NCBI GenBank assembly: GCA_024743255.1
Contig: JANSWY010000002.1
Location: 124,001 to 188,000, forward strand
Length of the DNA stretch: 64,000 nt
DNA from: a bacterium
GTDB lineage: Bacteria > Bacteroidota > Bacteroidia > Cytophagales > Cyclobacteriaceae
Direction of reading: 5' to 3'
Shown piece after piece: positions 27,103 to 36,364 of the stretch. The translations under genes were made by a program, and so were the position numbers. The notes under the pieces were generated by a model. That model had not been told where the DNA came from, searched no databases, and saw only the letters and a program-made list of their open reading frames with translations. Position 1 is the stretch's first letter. Each line of letters starts with the position of its first letter.

Positions 27103-27901
27103 TCACCAGTCTTCAAGGCTAACTTTTCCATCCATCCAGCTCCATTCTACATCTTCCATGAACCATTTAAATGCATCTAAATCGGTTACTCCCCAGTCAT
27201 CAAAATCCTTAATACTTTTAAATAGTCTATCCGCGTTTTTCAGACTTGGGTTTACCAATAACTCATTCATCATAACTATCAGATTACCTGGCATTTGAGG
27301 GCACCTTTCTAAATATTCATAAAACCATTTATGATAAGGGAAAAGTACTCTATTGTAAGCCAGAATTAATCTTCCAGCGAATAATGAAAGTTGAGTTGCG
27401 GCTCTGTTTCTAGTGTAAAGGTTGTTATGCCTCTCCGCTTCCTGCATCAACCAATGTTGAATAAAGGCCATGGAATAGAACTTTTTGAATTTTGTAATCT
27501 CTTTGTTCTACTGGGTACCTGTTAATTGAAGCTACGATTTCATCAATATTGTTAACTTTCGAGAATGCAATAATGGCTCCATCAAAAGCTGCTCTTGAGG
27601 GTTCATTACCAAATTCTGCAACTTTATTTAGATATTCCAGATTGATGATTTTTCCGTCTACAAAGCCACCTTTGTAATCAACCAAATCCGTTCTGTTGAT
27701 GAATAGGTCTCTGGTTGGTAATCTTTCTGCATATTCTTCATCAGTCGCCACAATCATAAAGTCAACATCAGAATCCACACGAGCACAACCTTTTGCGATG
27801 GAGCCACCTATTAAGAGCGCAAGGAAACGATTATCATGCTCGTATTCTTTAACAAGATTATCAATACCTCTTTGATGATGAGGTCTAATTTTAATACCCA
27901 T
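27103..27901 (-). pseudogene. Nucleotidyltransferase-domain protein, frameshifted
   Basis: The first frame (27901 to 27425) carries a Pol-beta-type nucleotidyltransferase core, G-G-S-I-A-K-G then D-S-D-V-D-F. It runs out after G-S-G-E-A. A second frame, ending at 27103, supplies the expected helical C-terminal half (H-N-N-L-Y, F-A-G-R-L-I-L-A-Y-N, F-P-Y-H-K-W). They join if one A is removed from the AAAA run (T-run on the plus strand, 27490-27493), giving R-D-Y-K-F-K-K-F-Y-S-M-A-F-I-Q-H-W. The join restores a protein of about 265 residues. It is either a true frameshift or a one-base sequence error. Confidence 0.72.
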
Positions 27902-28010
27902 TTTATTTACCCAGTTGCAGGCTTAGCCTATATCAAATACCCGAAATTGATTTTCTAGCAAGCCTAAATTCAATGTAATGTAAATATTAGGGATACCGAT
28001 GAATAATGAA

Positions 28011-28051
28011 GAAAAAAATGGGCCTGGTAAGTCTCAAACCAAGAATGAGAC
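28011..28051 (-). terminator. Probable terminator of the AraC gene
   Basis: Arms GTCTCA (28031-28036) and TGAGAC (28046-28051) form a hairpin. Read on the minus strand it follows the AraC stop by about 10 bp and is followed, after some 13 bases, by a seven-T run (A run at 28012-28018). Confidence 0.45.
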
Positions 28052-28061
28052 CTGATACCGG

Positions 28062-29174
28062 TTATTTCTCCACAATTAATTCTGTAGATGATTTCAGCTT
28101 TTCATTGAATTTGGAAGGAGTGATTCCCTCCATTTTCTTGAAGATTCGATAGAAGGTAGCTTTAGATTTAAATCCCGCCAGTAGAGCAATTCCTTCCAGA
28201 CTATAAGATTGTTCCAGGTCCAGCTGCAACAGCCTTTTAAACTCATCAATTCTTTTTCTGTGGAGGAAGTCACTAAATGAAGTGTTCAATTCTTCATTAA
28301 AAAACTCAGCAAGCTCTTTTGATCCCAACCCAATTTCAATCGACAATTTCTGAATGTTAAAATCGGGATCCGTAAACTTCCTTTCCTCGTCTATTATTTG
28401 GTGAACACTGTCTATTATGGTTTTAGGATTGATGCTACTATAGCTTTTTGTAATACGTTTATCTAAGATAAGCGACTGTAAAGAGTGTGTCTCAGATAGG
28501 AGATAGATAATGAAGATGATGCTTGTAAGTGGATGTATATATACGATTACCGAAAACAAGTTTGGAGCTATAGACTCATTGAAATAGATAAATTCATCAT
28601 AGAAATACAGATAAGAGATATAGGTGATTGACATTACCGAATAAAGCAAAATGGCATGAAGGTTTGTTACTACATAAAACAAACGGAACTTCTGCAATGC
28701 TTTTTGTTTAAGGTTATCATTCAGTTTTAGATCAAAATACCTAGATCCCCATTTGAAATAAACTGTAGTGTATATAACACATAGGAGCAAATGTGAAATA
28801 AGAATTCCAAAATTGTAATCACTAAAGAAATTGGCATAGAATAGCTTGGTAACCAGATAAGCCGAAGTGTAAATTACAGGAAACACAAAATGCTTTCGCA
28901 TCTGTATTGACTTGTCTTCCAGCGACTTAATGTAGAGAAACAAAAGTGGAGCATGAAAGATTACTAAATGAGCCCCAATCAGGAAATTGAAAAGTGGTTC
29001 CTTCTGTAAATAATCATAAAATGCACTGCTTAAAGATGATAGGCTTATTAGAACTGTATATACACCAAGCAAGGCATTTCTTTTCTGCTTACTTGAAATA
29101 AGAAATATAGCCAGAATAAGCAATTGAAATCCGAGACACAACTGTATGCCCTTGAATGCTTCCGTCCAGTTCAT
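28062..29174 (-). CDS. AraC-family regulator with multi-pass membrane N-terminus
   Basis: 370 residues. About seven hydrophobic helices (about 10-235) are followed by the AraC domain: S-I-E-I-G-L-G-S-K-E-L-A first helix region, then A-G-F-K-S-K-A-T-F-Y-R-I-F-K-K. It has the same architecture as the regulator at 20582. It is divergent from the secreted GH gene at 29322 (147-bp spacer), its likely target. The second GH2-like gene lies downstream on its own strand. Confidence 0.88.
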   Translation of the reverse strand: MNWTEAFKGIQLCLGFQLLILAIFLISSKQKRNALLGVYTVLISLSSLSSAFYDYLQKEPLFNFLIGAHLVIFHAPLLFLYIKSLEDKSIQMRKHFVFPVIYTSAYLVTKLFYANFFSDYNFGILISHLLLCVIYTTVYFKWGSRYFDLKLNDNLKQKALQKFRLFYVVTNLHAILLYSVMSITYISYLYFYDEFIYFNESIAPNLFSVIVYIHPLTSIIFIIYLLSETHSLQSLILDKRITKSYSSINPKTIIDSVHQIIDEERKFTDPDFNIQKLSIEIGLGSKELAEFFNEELNTSFSDFLHRKRIDEFKRLLQLDLEQSYSLEGIALLAGFKSKATFYRIFKKMEGITPSKFNEKLKSSTELIVEK

Positions 29175-29296
29175 TTAAACAGCTTTAACATCTTTGTGTA
29201 ACTAAACAAAAATATCTCAACCAGTCAAAATAAGTACCTTTTTGAATACATCTTTACTTTCTCAAACTCCACACTATGATGCATTTGACTTAAATT

Positions 29297-29304
29297 TAGC
29301 TTTG
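29297..29304 (+). promoter_or_regulatory. Candidate Bacteroidota -7 promoter element
   Basis: TAGCTTTG matches the Bacteroidota -7 consensus TAnnTTTG and lies 17 bp before the ATG of the GH gene at 29322, in the spacer divergent from the AraC regulator. I see no well-spaced -33 element, so this is tentative. Confidence 0.35.
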
Positions 29305-29321
29305 TAACCCAAGATGTATTA

Positions 29322-30671
29322 ATGTTCAGAAGCTACTTTATTTCACTGATATTTTTTTGCTGTACATTACCATTGTTCTCTCAGACCAATACAGTAAAAG
29401 TATTGAAGATCAATGATGGTTTCAGGCTTTCTGTAGATGGGAGTGACTTTTTGATCAAGGGAATGAATTGGAGCTATCATCCAATTGGAACCAATTACAC
29501 TTATAGTCTTTGGAAGCAACCTGATGATAGTATCGCGGCTGTGCTTCAAACTGAGATGAGTTTGATGAAGGATATGGGTGTCAACACCATTAAAACACAT
29601 TCTGAGATACCTAAAAAATGGATCGCTTACATTTTCAACAACTTTGAAATTTATACCATCATTAATCATCACTTTGGTAGATACGGAATAGAGGTGAAAG
29701 GGGAGTGGAGACCCAATACAGATTATGGCGATCCGGAGGTGCAGAAAGTATTACTAGATCAGGTTTCTCAACTTGCTGGGGATTATAATGGTACACCAGG
29801 ATTGTTACTGTATTTACTGGGAAATGAGAGCAATTACGGTCTATTTTGGCAAGAAAATGAAACAGATAAAGAGACAGTAGAAAGCAAAAAGTCAATTTTG
29901 GATACCAGGGCGATGTACAAACTTTTTCTATCCAGCTCTTCTGAAGAATCTCCAGGGAACGAAATTGATGATACGCAAATCGATCAGAAAGCTCTGATTA
30001 GGGCCAGAGCAATGTATAAATTGTTTAATCAGTCTGCAGTTTTAATTAAATCAAATGCTAACTCACTGCCAGTTGCAATTAGTAATGGGGATCTGATGTT
30101 CATTGATATTATAAAGGAGGAATGCTCATCAATAGACATTTTTGGAACTAATATCTATCGAGGAATTTCTCTTGGTGATTCTTTTCAAAAGGTGAGGCAG
30201 ATATTGGATATGCCCATTTTGTTTACTGAAATAGGGGCGGATGCCTACAATGCCATTTCTGAAAAAGAAGATCAACACCTGCAAGCTTACTTTCTTAAAG
30301 GTAACTGGAAAGAGATTTTCGAAAATGTATCAGGAATAGGAGGGGCTGAAAATGCTATTGGAGGACTTACATATGAGTTCTCAGATTCATGGTGGAAATA
30401 TGATCAAACCTCTAATTTCAAAATACAAGACATCAAATCTACCTGGCATAATGGAGGTTACTACCTCGACAGTAAGGACGGAATAAACAACATGAATGAA
30501 GAATGGTTTGGCATATGCTCTAAAGTTCCGATTGGAACTAATGGCTACTATAAACTAAAACCTAGAACATCTTACTATTTGCTTAAATCTGCCAATCAAA
30601 TTGATATTTATGATCCTTCTTATACTTTGGTGGATTTGAAGGAGGATTTTTCGAAGATTAATTTCAAGTAA
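29322..30671 (+). CDS. Secreted GH2-type TIM-barrel glycosidase-like protein
   Basis: 449 residues with a signal peptide (ending P-L-F-S-Q). F-L-I-K-G-M-N-W opens a TIM barrel of the GH2 C-terminal/GH5-like clan. N168-E169 (L-L-G-N-E-S-N) fits the acid/base position and Glu303 (L-F-T-E-I-G-A) the nucleophile. An insertion at about 175-230 is charged and low in predicted structure. Substrate is unknown. It is distantly similar in layout to the lipoprotein at 25749. Divergent placement suggests control by the AraC-type regulator at 28062 (inference). Confidence 0.75.
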   Translation: MFRSYFISLIFFCCTLPLFSQTNTVKVLKINDGFRLSVDGSDFLIKGMNWSYHPIGTNYTYSLWKQPDDSIAAVLQTEMSLMKDMGVNTIKTHSEIPKKWIAYIFNNFEIYTIINHHFGRYGIEVKGEWRPNTDYGDPEVQKVLLDQVSQLAGDYNGTPGLLLYLLGNESNYGLFWQENETDKETVESKKSILDTRAMYKLFLSSSSEESPGNEIDDTQIDQKALIRARAMYKLFNQSAVLIKSNANSLPVAISNGDLMFIDIIKEECSSIDIFGTNIYRGISLGDSFQKVRQILDMPILFTEIGADAYNAISEKEDQHLQAYFLKGNWKEIFENVSGIGGAENAIGGLTYEFSDSWWKYDQTSNFKIQDIKSTWHNGGYYLDSKDGINNMNEEWFGICSKVPIGTNGYYKLKPRTSYYLLKSANQIDIYDPSYTLVDLKEDFSKINFK

Positions 30672-30682
30672 CGAAGTTGGTC

Positions 30683-31294
30683 CTACAAACGAGTGAAAAA
30701 GCTACCCGCAAAGCAACTCCAGAGAAATACTGAATCCTGAACTTCATTGGTTCCAATATAAAAACCTGGACCATCTCTATTGGTTAAAGCATCGGCTGGG
30801 GAAAAGCCTGGAGGCAAATCACCGACAAACGATTCACCATTTTCAACAGGATCAAAATACTCTTGCTCATTGAATAGAATATCACCAATATAGATAGGAA
30901 CAGGGACGGGCTCATAATAACAGGATATGGTAGTATCCAATGCAAAACCAAGTTCATCAATTGTAACTACTCCTGAAACCACATGGTGTTTTGATACATT
31001 ACCATCATTGGTCACATGTAGTGAATCCCAGTAAGTAGCCTTTTCATTTTCAAATGTTATCAGTGTTTTTCTATTAGTCAAGATACCTGAACCATTGTCC
31101 CTATCAACGATACGAACCCAATCTCCATCCAGAAATTCAGCAATGTCAAGTTCTAAAACGGAACGCTCCGATGCTGTGTACAATTTAGGATCATCCATAA
31201 TTTTGGTATTGTCATCAACCATCTCATCATCGGAACATGAGCAAATTGAGATAATGACTAACAGTGAGAGAGATTTAAATAGCTTTAGTACCAT
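30683..31294 (-). CDS. Hypothetical lipoprotein
   Basis: 203 residues. A lipoprotein signal ends I-S-I-C-S-C-S-D-D. The mature part begins with an acidic linker, then a beta-rich domain with G-D-W-V-R-I and T-L-I-T-F-E-N, as in lipocalin-like lipoproteins of Bacteroidota, but I cannot assign a family. The C-terminal half includes P-P-G-F-S-P-A-D-A-L-T. It is convergent with the GH gene, 11 bp apart, and stands alone. Confidence 0.6.
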   Translation of the reverse strand: MVLKLFKSLSLLVIISICSCSDDEMVDDNTKIMDDPKLYTASERSVLELDIAEFLDGDWVRIVDRDNGSGILTNRKTLITFENEKATYWDSLHVTNDGNVSKHHVVSGVVTIDELGFALDTTISCYYEPVPVPIYIGDILFNEQEYFDPVENGESFVGDLPPGFSPADALTNRDGPGFYIGTNEVQDSVFLWSCFAGSFFTRL

Positions 31295-31382
31295 TTAGAA
31301 TTAGTTTCGGATACACATAAAGTTACCTGAAGAAATTGAGTTTATAAAACGACAGATGAACCTAAACAAGTAGGGCAGGTAT

Positions 31383-32099
31383 CTAAATCATATTAAACCA
31401 CCTAAACACCATGTCACGGTACTGTCTGCTAACGGGGATCTTTTGATCGCTTATTAAAAGTGTATTTCCCGAAAAACCTGTGATACTTTCTTTATTGACA
31501 ATGTAACTGCGATGCACTCGGTAGAATGATTCCTTGGGTAGCACAGACTCAACTTTTTTCAAAACTGTTGAGTAGATAAATGTCTCTTCTGTTGTATGGA
31601 TTTCTGTGTAATTACTGTCAGCTTTGAGCCAAAGGATATGTTCGAATTTCACTCTCGCAAAACGATCATCCTTCTTTAAAAACAACGAGTCGTTTATAGC
31701 TACTGTTCCTTTTTCCTGACCAGAGAAGTTAGCTAAAGCCATCTCAATTGCGATACTTATTTCCTTATCCCTGAATGGTTTTAACAGGTAGGAGGATGGC
31801 CCCACAGCTTTTGCCCGATCAATGTAATCCCCTTCAGAGTGAGAGGTAAGAAAAATGAAAGGAAGGTGGTATTTCTTCTTGATCTGATTCGCCAGTTCGA
31901 TACCATCGATGTGTTTGTCACCAAGATGGATGTCCATCATCAAAATATCTGGTTGATGATCTTCCAATCGCTTCATCGCTTCATCTGGGTTTTTGGCTAG
32001 TGGAAACACCTCATAACCCATCTTTTTAAGGCGACTGATCATGTCCATACCCGGAATGACTTCATCTTCAACAACAAGTATGCTTGTTTTCTCCATCAT
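31383..32099 (-). CDS. LytTR-family response regulator
   Basis: 238 residues. The receiver domain has E11-D12 and phospho-acceptor Asp56 (M-M-D-I-H-L-G) and Lys in L-L-K-P-F. The LytTR domain has I-L-W-L-K-A-D-S-N-Y-T-E-I and R-V-H-R-S-Y-I-V-N. The start overlaps the kinase stop (ATGATGA, 32096-32099), so it is translationally coupled to the TPR kinase. Confidence 0.92.
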   Translation of the reverse strand: MMEKTSILVVEDEVIPGMDMISRLKKMGYEVFPLAKNPDEAMKRLEDHQPDILMMDIHLGDKHIDGIELANQIKKKYHLPFIFLTSHSEGDYIDRAKAVGPSSYLLKPFRDKEISIAIEMALANFSGQEKGTVAINDSLFLKKDDRFARVKFEHILWLKADSNYTEIHTTEETFIYSTVLKKVESVLPKESFYRVHRSYIVNKESITGFSGNTLLISDQKIPVSRQYRDMVFRWFNMI

Positions 32100-33868
32100 T
32101 TGTCAAACGTGATGGTCCAGTCGGAACCATTTGTGTTGGTAAAAATAACAGTTCCATACAACTGATCGGTCAAAGCGTAAATCAATTTTAGCCCAAATGA
32201 GGAAAGCTGGTCCGGTTGGGGTTCTTCCATTCCTGGTCCATTATCGGTTATATTTAGTTGGTAGCCATTTGATACTTCCTGAAAAGAAACCTTTACAAGG
32301 GAATCTCCATCTGACGCCTTGCCATATTTTAAGGCGTTCGTTACCAACTCATTTACGATCAGCGCGACAGGTATTGCCTGATCTACTTTCATTTGGCCCA
32401 CGGTGATGGATACATCAATATTCACATCAGGATCAAAACTGTCGTTGAGGTGTTCCAGTAATTCTTTCAGATATTGTTCCATATGAATGCTGGAATAGTC
32501 TTCCTGGTATAACTTCTTATGAATCAATGCAAGACTATCTACTCTGTAACGGCCCTGGCGCACAGCCTCTGCTGCTGGTTGATCACCTAACTCATTGGAC
32601 TGCAGATTGAGCAGGTTGGAGATCATATTTAGATTGTTCCTTGTGCGGTGATTCAATTCCTGAAGCAGGAGCCCTTTTTCTTTTTCGCGTTTGGCAAGGG
32701 TAGCGTTGGCCTTCTTTTTCTGTTGGTTGTTGCGGTAAAGCAGCCCCAACAAAACCAATAATATTACTGATCCTGAACCTATTGCCAACAGAGTATTTTT
32801 CTGGCTCTTGTTCAATTCGTTAAGAAAAGTGATCTCTGCGTCCCGTTGTTGCACCTCGTGCTGTCCCCGAAGTTGTTCTACCTGGCGAACATTATCGATA
32901 TTGATAAGGCTGTCCTTGTACAGTTCGTATTGCTTTTGGTAGCCAAGCGCCATTCTAAAGTCTTCTCTGGTTGCGTAATATTCCGAAAGGTATTTACTAA
33001 AATCCCTTATTTGCTCCTTCAGTCCCTCATTAATGGCAGCTTCATAAGCGCGAAGCATTTTTTTCTGTCCTTCTTTATAATTGTTTTTGGCAATCAACAC
33101 CTTGCCCAATTCAAATTCATAAACAGCAACGGAATAGACATCACCGAGGGGTTTTAAAATTTCTATGGAAGTTTCAAGAAACAATTTAGCAGAATCGAGT
33201 TGACCCAATGCATTATAAACCATACCAAGATTACCCGCACCATATCCCTCAACAATCTTGTTTTCTTGGTAATTATCATTCAATGCTTGTTTGAGGTGTA
33301 AGGAAGCAGAATCATATTTCTCATAGAGTCTGTAGGTTTCTCCAAGGTTGACTCGGATCACATTGGCCATTAGTGTGTCTGGAATTGATATATATGCATG
33401 TAGGCTTTTTAAATATTCAGTTGCTGATTCAAGATATTGTCCTTCCACCATTAATAGAGATGCTTCCTGTGCATAGCTCGCAGCTAGGTCATCTTTTCTT
33501 CCGATATCTTCAAAAATCTTAAGAGCGCCATAATAGTAATGGTTTGCCTCATCTAAATCCCCTAACTTCCTGTAAACTAAATGTAAATAGTCCAGAGCCA
33601 GTGCAATTTTTCTTTGATGTCCTAGCTTTTTTGTAATATCAAGAAGTGATAAACTATATTCCAGTTTCACATCAGGCTTACCTTCATTGTCCACAATGTG
33701 GTACAGCAACTCATACTTGATGGAATCATTAAGTTCTGGGTTTCGAAGCAATACCTGCTTCAAACTATCTGCAACATTTTGATTCTGGCCATAGGAAGCT
33801 TTATTTGGAAGTAAGACCCAAGTAAAAACAACCGAAATTAACAGCCGCAATACTACGCTTCTCAACAA
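32096..33868 (-). CDS. TPR-containing sensor histidine kinase (HisKA_2 type)
   Basis: 590 residues with a signal peptide (ending A-S-Y-G-Q), then TPR-like helical repeats over about 40-320 outside the membrane, a membrane helix (about 350-370), a coiled coil and a HisKA_2 domain with L-L-Q-E-L-N-H-R-T-R-N-N-L (phospho-acceptor His). The HATPase domain shows L-I-V-N-E-L-V-T-N-A-L-K-Y-G and D-N-G-P-G-M. No ATG precedes the signal peptide, so TTG at 33868 (or 33865) is the likely start, 8 bp after the upstream gene's stop. It is coupled to a LytTR regulator. Confidence 0.87.
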   Translation of the reverse strand: MLRSVVLRLLISVVFTWVLLPNKASYGQNQNVADSLKQVLLRNPELNDSIKYELLYHIVDNEGKPDVKLEYSLSLLDITKKLGHQRKIALALDYLHLVYRKLGDLDEANHYYYGALKIFEDIGRKDDLAASYAQEASLLMVEGQYLESATEYLKSLHAYISIPDTLMANVIRVNLGETYRLYEKYDSASLHLKQALNDNYQENKIVEGYGAGNLGMVYNALGQLDSAKLFLETSIEILKPLGDVYSVAVYEFELGKVLIAKNNYKEGQKKMLRAYEAAINEGLKEQIRDFSKYLSEYYATREDFRMALGYQKQYELYKDSLINIDNVRQVEQLRGQHEVQQRDAEITFLNELNKSQKNTLLAIGSGSVILLVLLGLLYRNNQQKKKANATLAKREKEKGLLLQELNHRTRNNLNMISNLLNLQSNELGDQPAAEAVRQGRYRVDSLALIHKKLYQEDYSSIHMEQYLKELLEHLNDSFDPDVNIDVSITVGQMKVDQAIPVALIVNELVTNALKYGKASDGDSLVKVSFQEVSNGYQLNITDNGPGMEEPQPDQLSSFGLKLIYALTDQLYGTVIFTNTNGSDWTITFDK

Positions 33869-33876
33869 ATCACTTT

Positions 33877-34467
33877 TTAATCTTTCTTTTTCTTAACATC
33901 AATCACAGGATCAATGATACAACAGTAGTTTACCTTATCTACCTGAAGCAAAAAAGCCACATTAAAGCCTGCGTAAATACCATTATTCTTGGATGATATC
34001 AGTGTCGAGATAGATTTTGGATCATCTTCATCTGGTGATAAATAAAGTCGTCCATTAGGGGCTACATGGTAGCCATTGTCCCCATCTTTGGTAAAATACT
34101 TCTTCCAGTCCGATTTACTCATCGGTTGATCATAGTTGTCTCCCAGAGGATTAAGGTTAAGCACTTCAACATATAGCAACTGGGGTTTGGAAATGCGGGA
34201 GTCATAATTGATCCAATCTGTATCCTTTACGCGCCAACGAATTGCGTCATACGTGTTGTCGATTATCGGTAAAGACTCATCAATCGCAGGTACCGGTTTG
34301 CCATTGTAATCATAGTCATAATTATTGTCTGTCCAACCGTGTATAAAGGAACCGATCTTGATAGGGTTCAGATAACTTCCATGGGAGATACAAGTGTTCT
34401 TTAGATAATCGTATAATTTCTTGGTTGTAGCGGTAAGATTGAGATCGAAGTAATTAGGGCTGCTCAT
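33877..34467 (-). CDS. Hypothetical protein, first gene of a kinase operon
   Basis: 196 residues from ATG 34467; the longer frame starts at TTG 34494. There is no signal peptide or membrane segment. The N-terminal half is helical (T-K-K-L-Y-D-Y-L-K-N) and the rest rich in Asp, Asn and Tyr with turns, ending in a lysine run (V-K-K-K-K-D). I do not recognise the family. The 8-bp gap to the TPR kinase suggests co-expression with this signalling pair. Confidence 0.5.
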   Translation of the reverse strand: MSSPNYFDLNLTATTKKLYDYLKNTCISHGSYLNPIKIGSFIHGWTDNNYDYDYNGKPVPAIDESLPIIDNTYDAIRWRVKDTDWINYDSRISKPQLLYVEVLNLNPLGDNYDQPMSKSDWKKYFTKDGDNGYHVAPNGRLYLSPDEDDPKSISTLISSKNNGIYAGFNVAFLLQVDKVNYCCIIDPVIDVKKKKD

Positions 34468-34754
34468 AAAAAAATGGGTTTGGAATTTGCCCAAATATAG
34501 AAAAGTAGATGCTTCTTACTTTAGTAATCCACATTTTTCTTTTCAATCAGATGCTACGGCCAAAAAATGTGTCTCTTCAATCACAGAAACAGCCCTATCT
34601 TTCGATTACGGACCATTCTCAGCAATAATTGAATATTCCATTTACGCATAAATCCGGTCGATCCATTCATGAAACCGGTTCATTCACTCATTGATTTTCA
34701 TTGCTGTTCAGGAGCTTGTCACTTTTGGGTTACAAATAACTGAATAACAAAACT

Positions 34755-35522
34755 ATGAAACGTCACTTAATACACACCCAGCTAGAGAAATTGAAGGTCG
34801 TTGGATTTTTATGCATGTTACTTACGGTGTTTTCAACATCAGCCCAAGTATCAACTGATCTGAATCCTCATATCAAAGCAACTGATCCAACAGAAACAAT
34901 TGTATATACCGCTTTGAAGAAAGGTTATGTTTCCATAAAGGCTGAAGTCCAGCTGATGGATGGGAAACTGTGGTCTTTGAATGGTCAAAGTTTTGAAGAT
35001 GTATTCTTAAAACCATTATTGGAAAGAACCGAACAGAATAACGGCAGAATTTACCAAGACAATAATTCAGATCTATTCTATCTCTTCATTAGAATAATAG
35101 GAGATGAAAGACGAGCCTTGGCTGAACTTGAGAAGACATTAAGCAATTATGAGCAGATGATCTCAGGCTTTGATAAGAACAACCAAAGAAATCCTCTGAA
35201 GGTGGTACTGATTAATACTTCTCCGGTACTTGCCGAGGAAATATTGAGCAGAAGTTCTTCTCTAATCTCTCTTGAGGGCGATTATGCTCACCTGGACCAA
35301 TCTAGTCATTATACTAAAATGCCAGTTGTGGGACTTAACTATGATAACCTAGACTTTGAAAGTCTTGATGAGGTAGTTAAAACTATTCATAGCAATGGAA
35401 AGAAATTGAGGTTATACAATGTTCCTCATGATGAAGCTGTATGGAAATCATTGATTACATCAGGTACAGACTTTATCAATTCGAAAATTAAGAGTCAAAC
35501 CTTTCTGACCGATACAAACTAA
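34755..35522 (+). CDS. Secreted PI-PLC-like (AIM6-like) fold protein, probably degenerate
   Basis: 255 residues with a signal peptide (ending T-S-A-Q). The run A-L-K-K-G-Y-V-S-I-K-A-E-V-Q-L-M-D-G-K-L resembles the barrel start of AIM6-like/GDPD-like phosphodiesterases, where the family expects H-N-D-Y just before and E-A-D-V here. L-L-E-R, a helix with L-A-E-L-E-K-T-L and the late barrel strand G-K-K-L-R-L-Y-N-V-P also fit. The catalytic H-x-H-N-D-Y is not present (D-L-N-P-H-I-K-A-T instead), so an inactive relative is likely. The assignment is by weak pattern only. Confidence 0.5.
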   Translation: MKRHLIHTQLEKLKVVGFLCMLLTVFSTSAQVSTDLNPHIKATDPTETIVYTALKKGYVSIKAEVQLMDGKLWSLNGQSFEDVFLKPLLERTEQNNGRIYQDNNSDLFYLFIRIIGDERRALAELEKTLSNYEQMISGFDKNNQRNPLKVVLINTSPVLAEEILSRSSSLISLEGDYAHLDQSSHYTKMPVVGLNYDNLDFESLDEVVKTIHSNGKKLRLYNVPHDEAVWKSLITSGTDFINSKIKSQTFLTDTN

Positions 35523-35548
35523 TCCAGCTTGGAATACCTCAGTGGGGA

Positions 35549-35589
35549 CCCAGCCGGGGAGTTTATTGAACTGGTTGGGGACCTTTTTT
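35549..35589 (+). terminator. Possible terminator
   Basis: CCCAGCCGG (35549-35557) can pair with CTGGTTGGG (35571-35579) using wobble pairs, followed after GACC by six or more T residues. It lies between convergent genes at 35522 and 35647. Confidence 0.4.
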
Positions 35590-35646
35590 ATATTGTGATG
35601 ATAATTGTGTGAAAGATTTGATGTAATCTTCCTCACAATTTTAAAT

Positions 35647-36294
35647 TTAGGATCTAACCACAATTCCTAATTTCTCCAGTAGTTGTGGTTTTGTTTCGAG
35701 TGCTAAGGAGGCTATGCCTTTCAATTCACGAGTATAATCATCCAGTTCATCAAGCTTTGTGTTTCGCAACCTTGTGGCTTCCTGTGCTTGACCTTTCTCT
35801 GCTACAGCTTTATTTCTGAGCTCTTTGAGTTCTTCAAAAGATGCTATATCAGCTTGAATGGCTACAGTATCGTATTTAAATCGTTCGAGTTTACCGACAA
35901 ATTCTGGTTCATTTAACAAGCGATTGTAAAAAGCGATTGACTCATCAATCCATTTGTCTAATGTACCTATTTGTGAAAATGGAATTTTAAGTCGTTGTTG
36001 TAAATCCCTGTCATTTCTGGCCAGTATATTGACAAGTTTCAGGGTTTTTCTTCTTTTCTCTTGTAGCTCATCCTTGGCCAGGTGGAACTCATCAAAAGCC
36101 AGGTGCTGCTCCTGATATTCTTTCTGTTGGGCTTCAAATAGTTGTATTGTTTCCTGGTACAGGTTTTGACCGTCTGTTATGTAATCGGTATTAACACCTA
36201 CGTTGGCTAATAGAGGTGCTACATCTGCTTCCTGGCTGTTGCAAATTAATAGACGAGACGCTTCGAGCTTGTCCGAAAGAGTTTGGTTTCGCAT
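35647..36294 (-). CDS. Helical coiled-coil protein of unknown function
   Basis: 215 residues, no signal peptide, almost entirely helical. Long charged helices (about 45-95, E-A-Q-Q-K-E-Y-Q-E-Q and K-D-E-L-Q-E-K-R-R-K) surround a P-F-S-Q-I-G turn, and a second coiled region lies at 150-200. I do not recognise the family. It lies 70 bp downstream of the heptad-repeat gene on the same strand, so the two could be one operon. Confidence 0.55.
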   Translation of the reverse strand: MRNQTLSDKLEASRLLICNSQEADVAPLLANVGVNTDYITDGQNLYQETIQLFEAQQKEYQEQHLAFDEFHLAKDELQEKRRKTLKLVNILARNDRDLQQRLKIPFSQIGTLDKWIDESIAFYNRLLNEPEFVGKLERFKYDTVAIQADIASFEELKELRNKAVAEKGQAQEATRLRNTKLDELDDYTRELKGIASLALETKPQLLEKLGIVVRS

Positions 36295-36364
36295 AATTAT
36301 GTTTGTTAATGGTTAAAATTTATGAACAAAATGGTTTTTTAAAACCGACGTTGATTCATACAAT

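Noticed and set aside
27470-27500. Programmed frameshift in the nucleotidyltransferase gene
   Set aside because: The slip site is only four A residues and no stimulatory structure is visible; mutation or sequence error is simpler.
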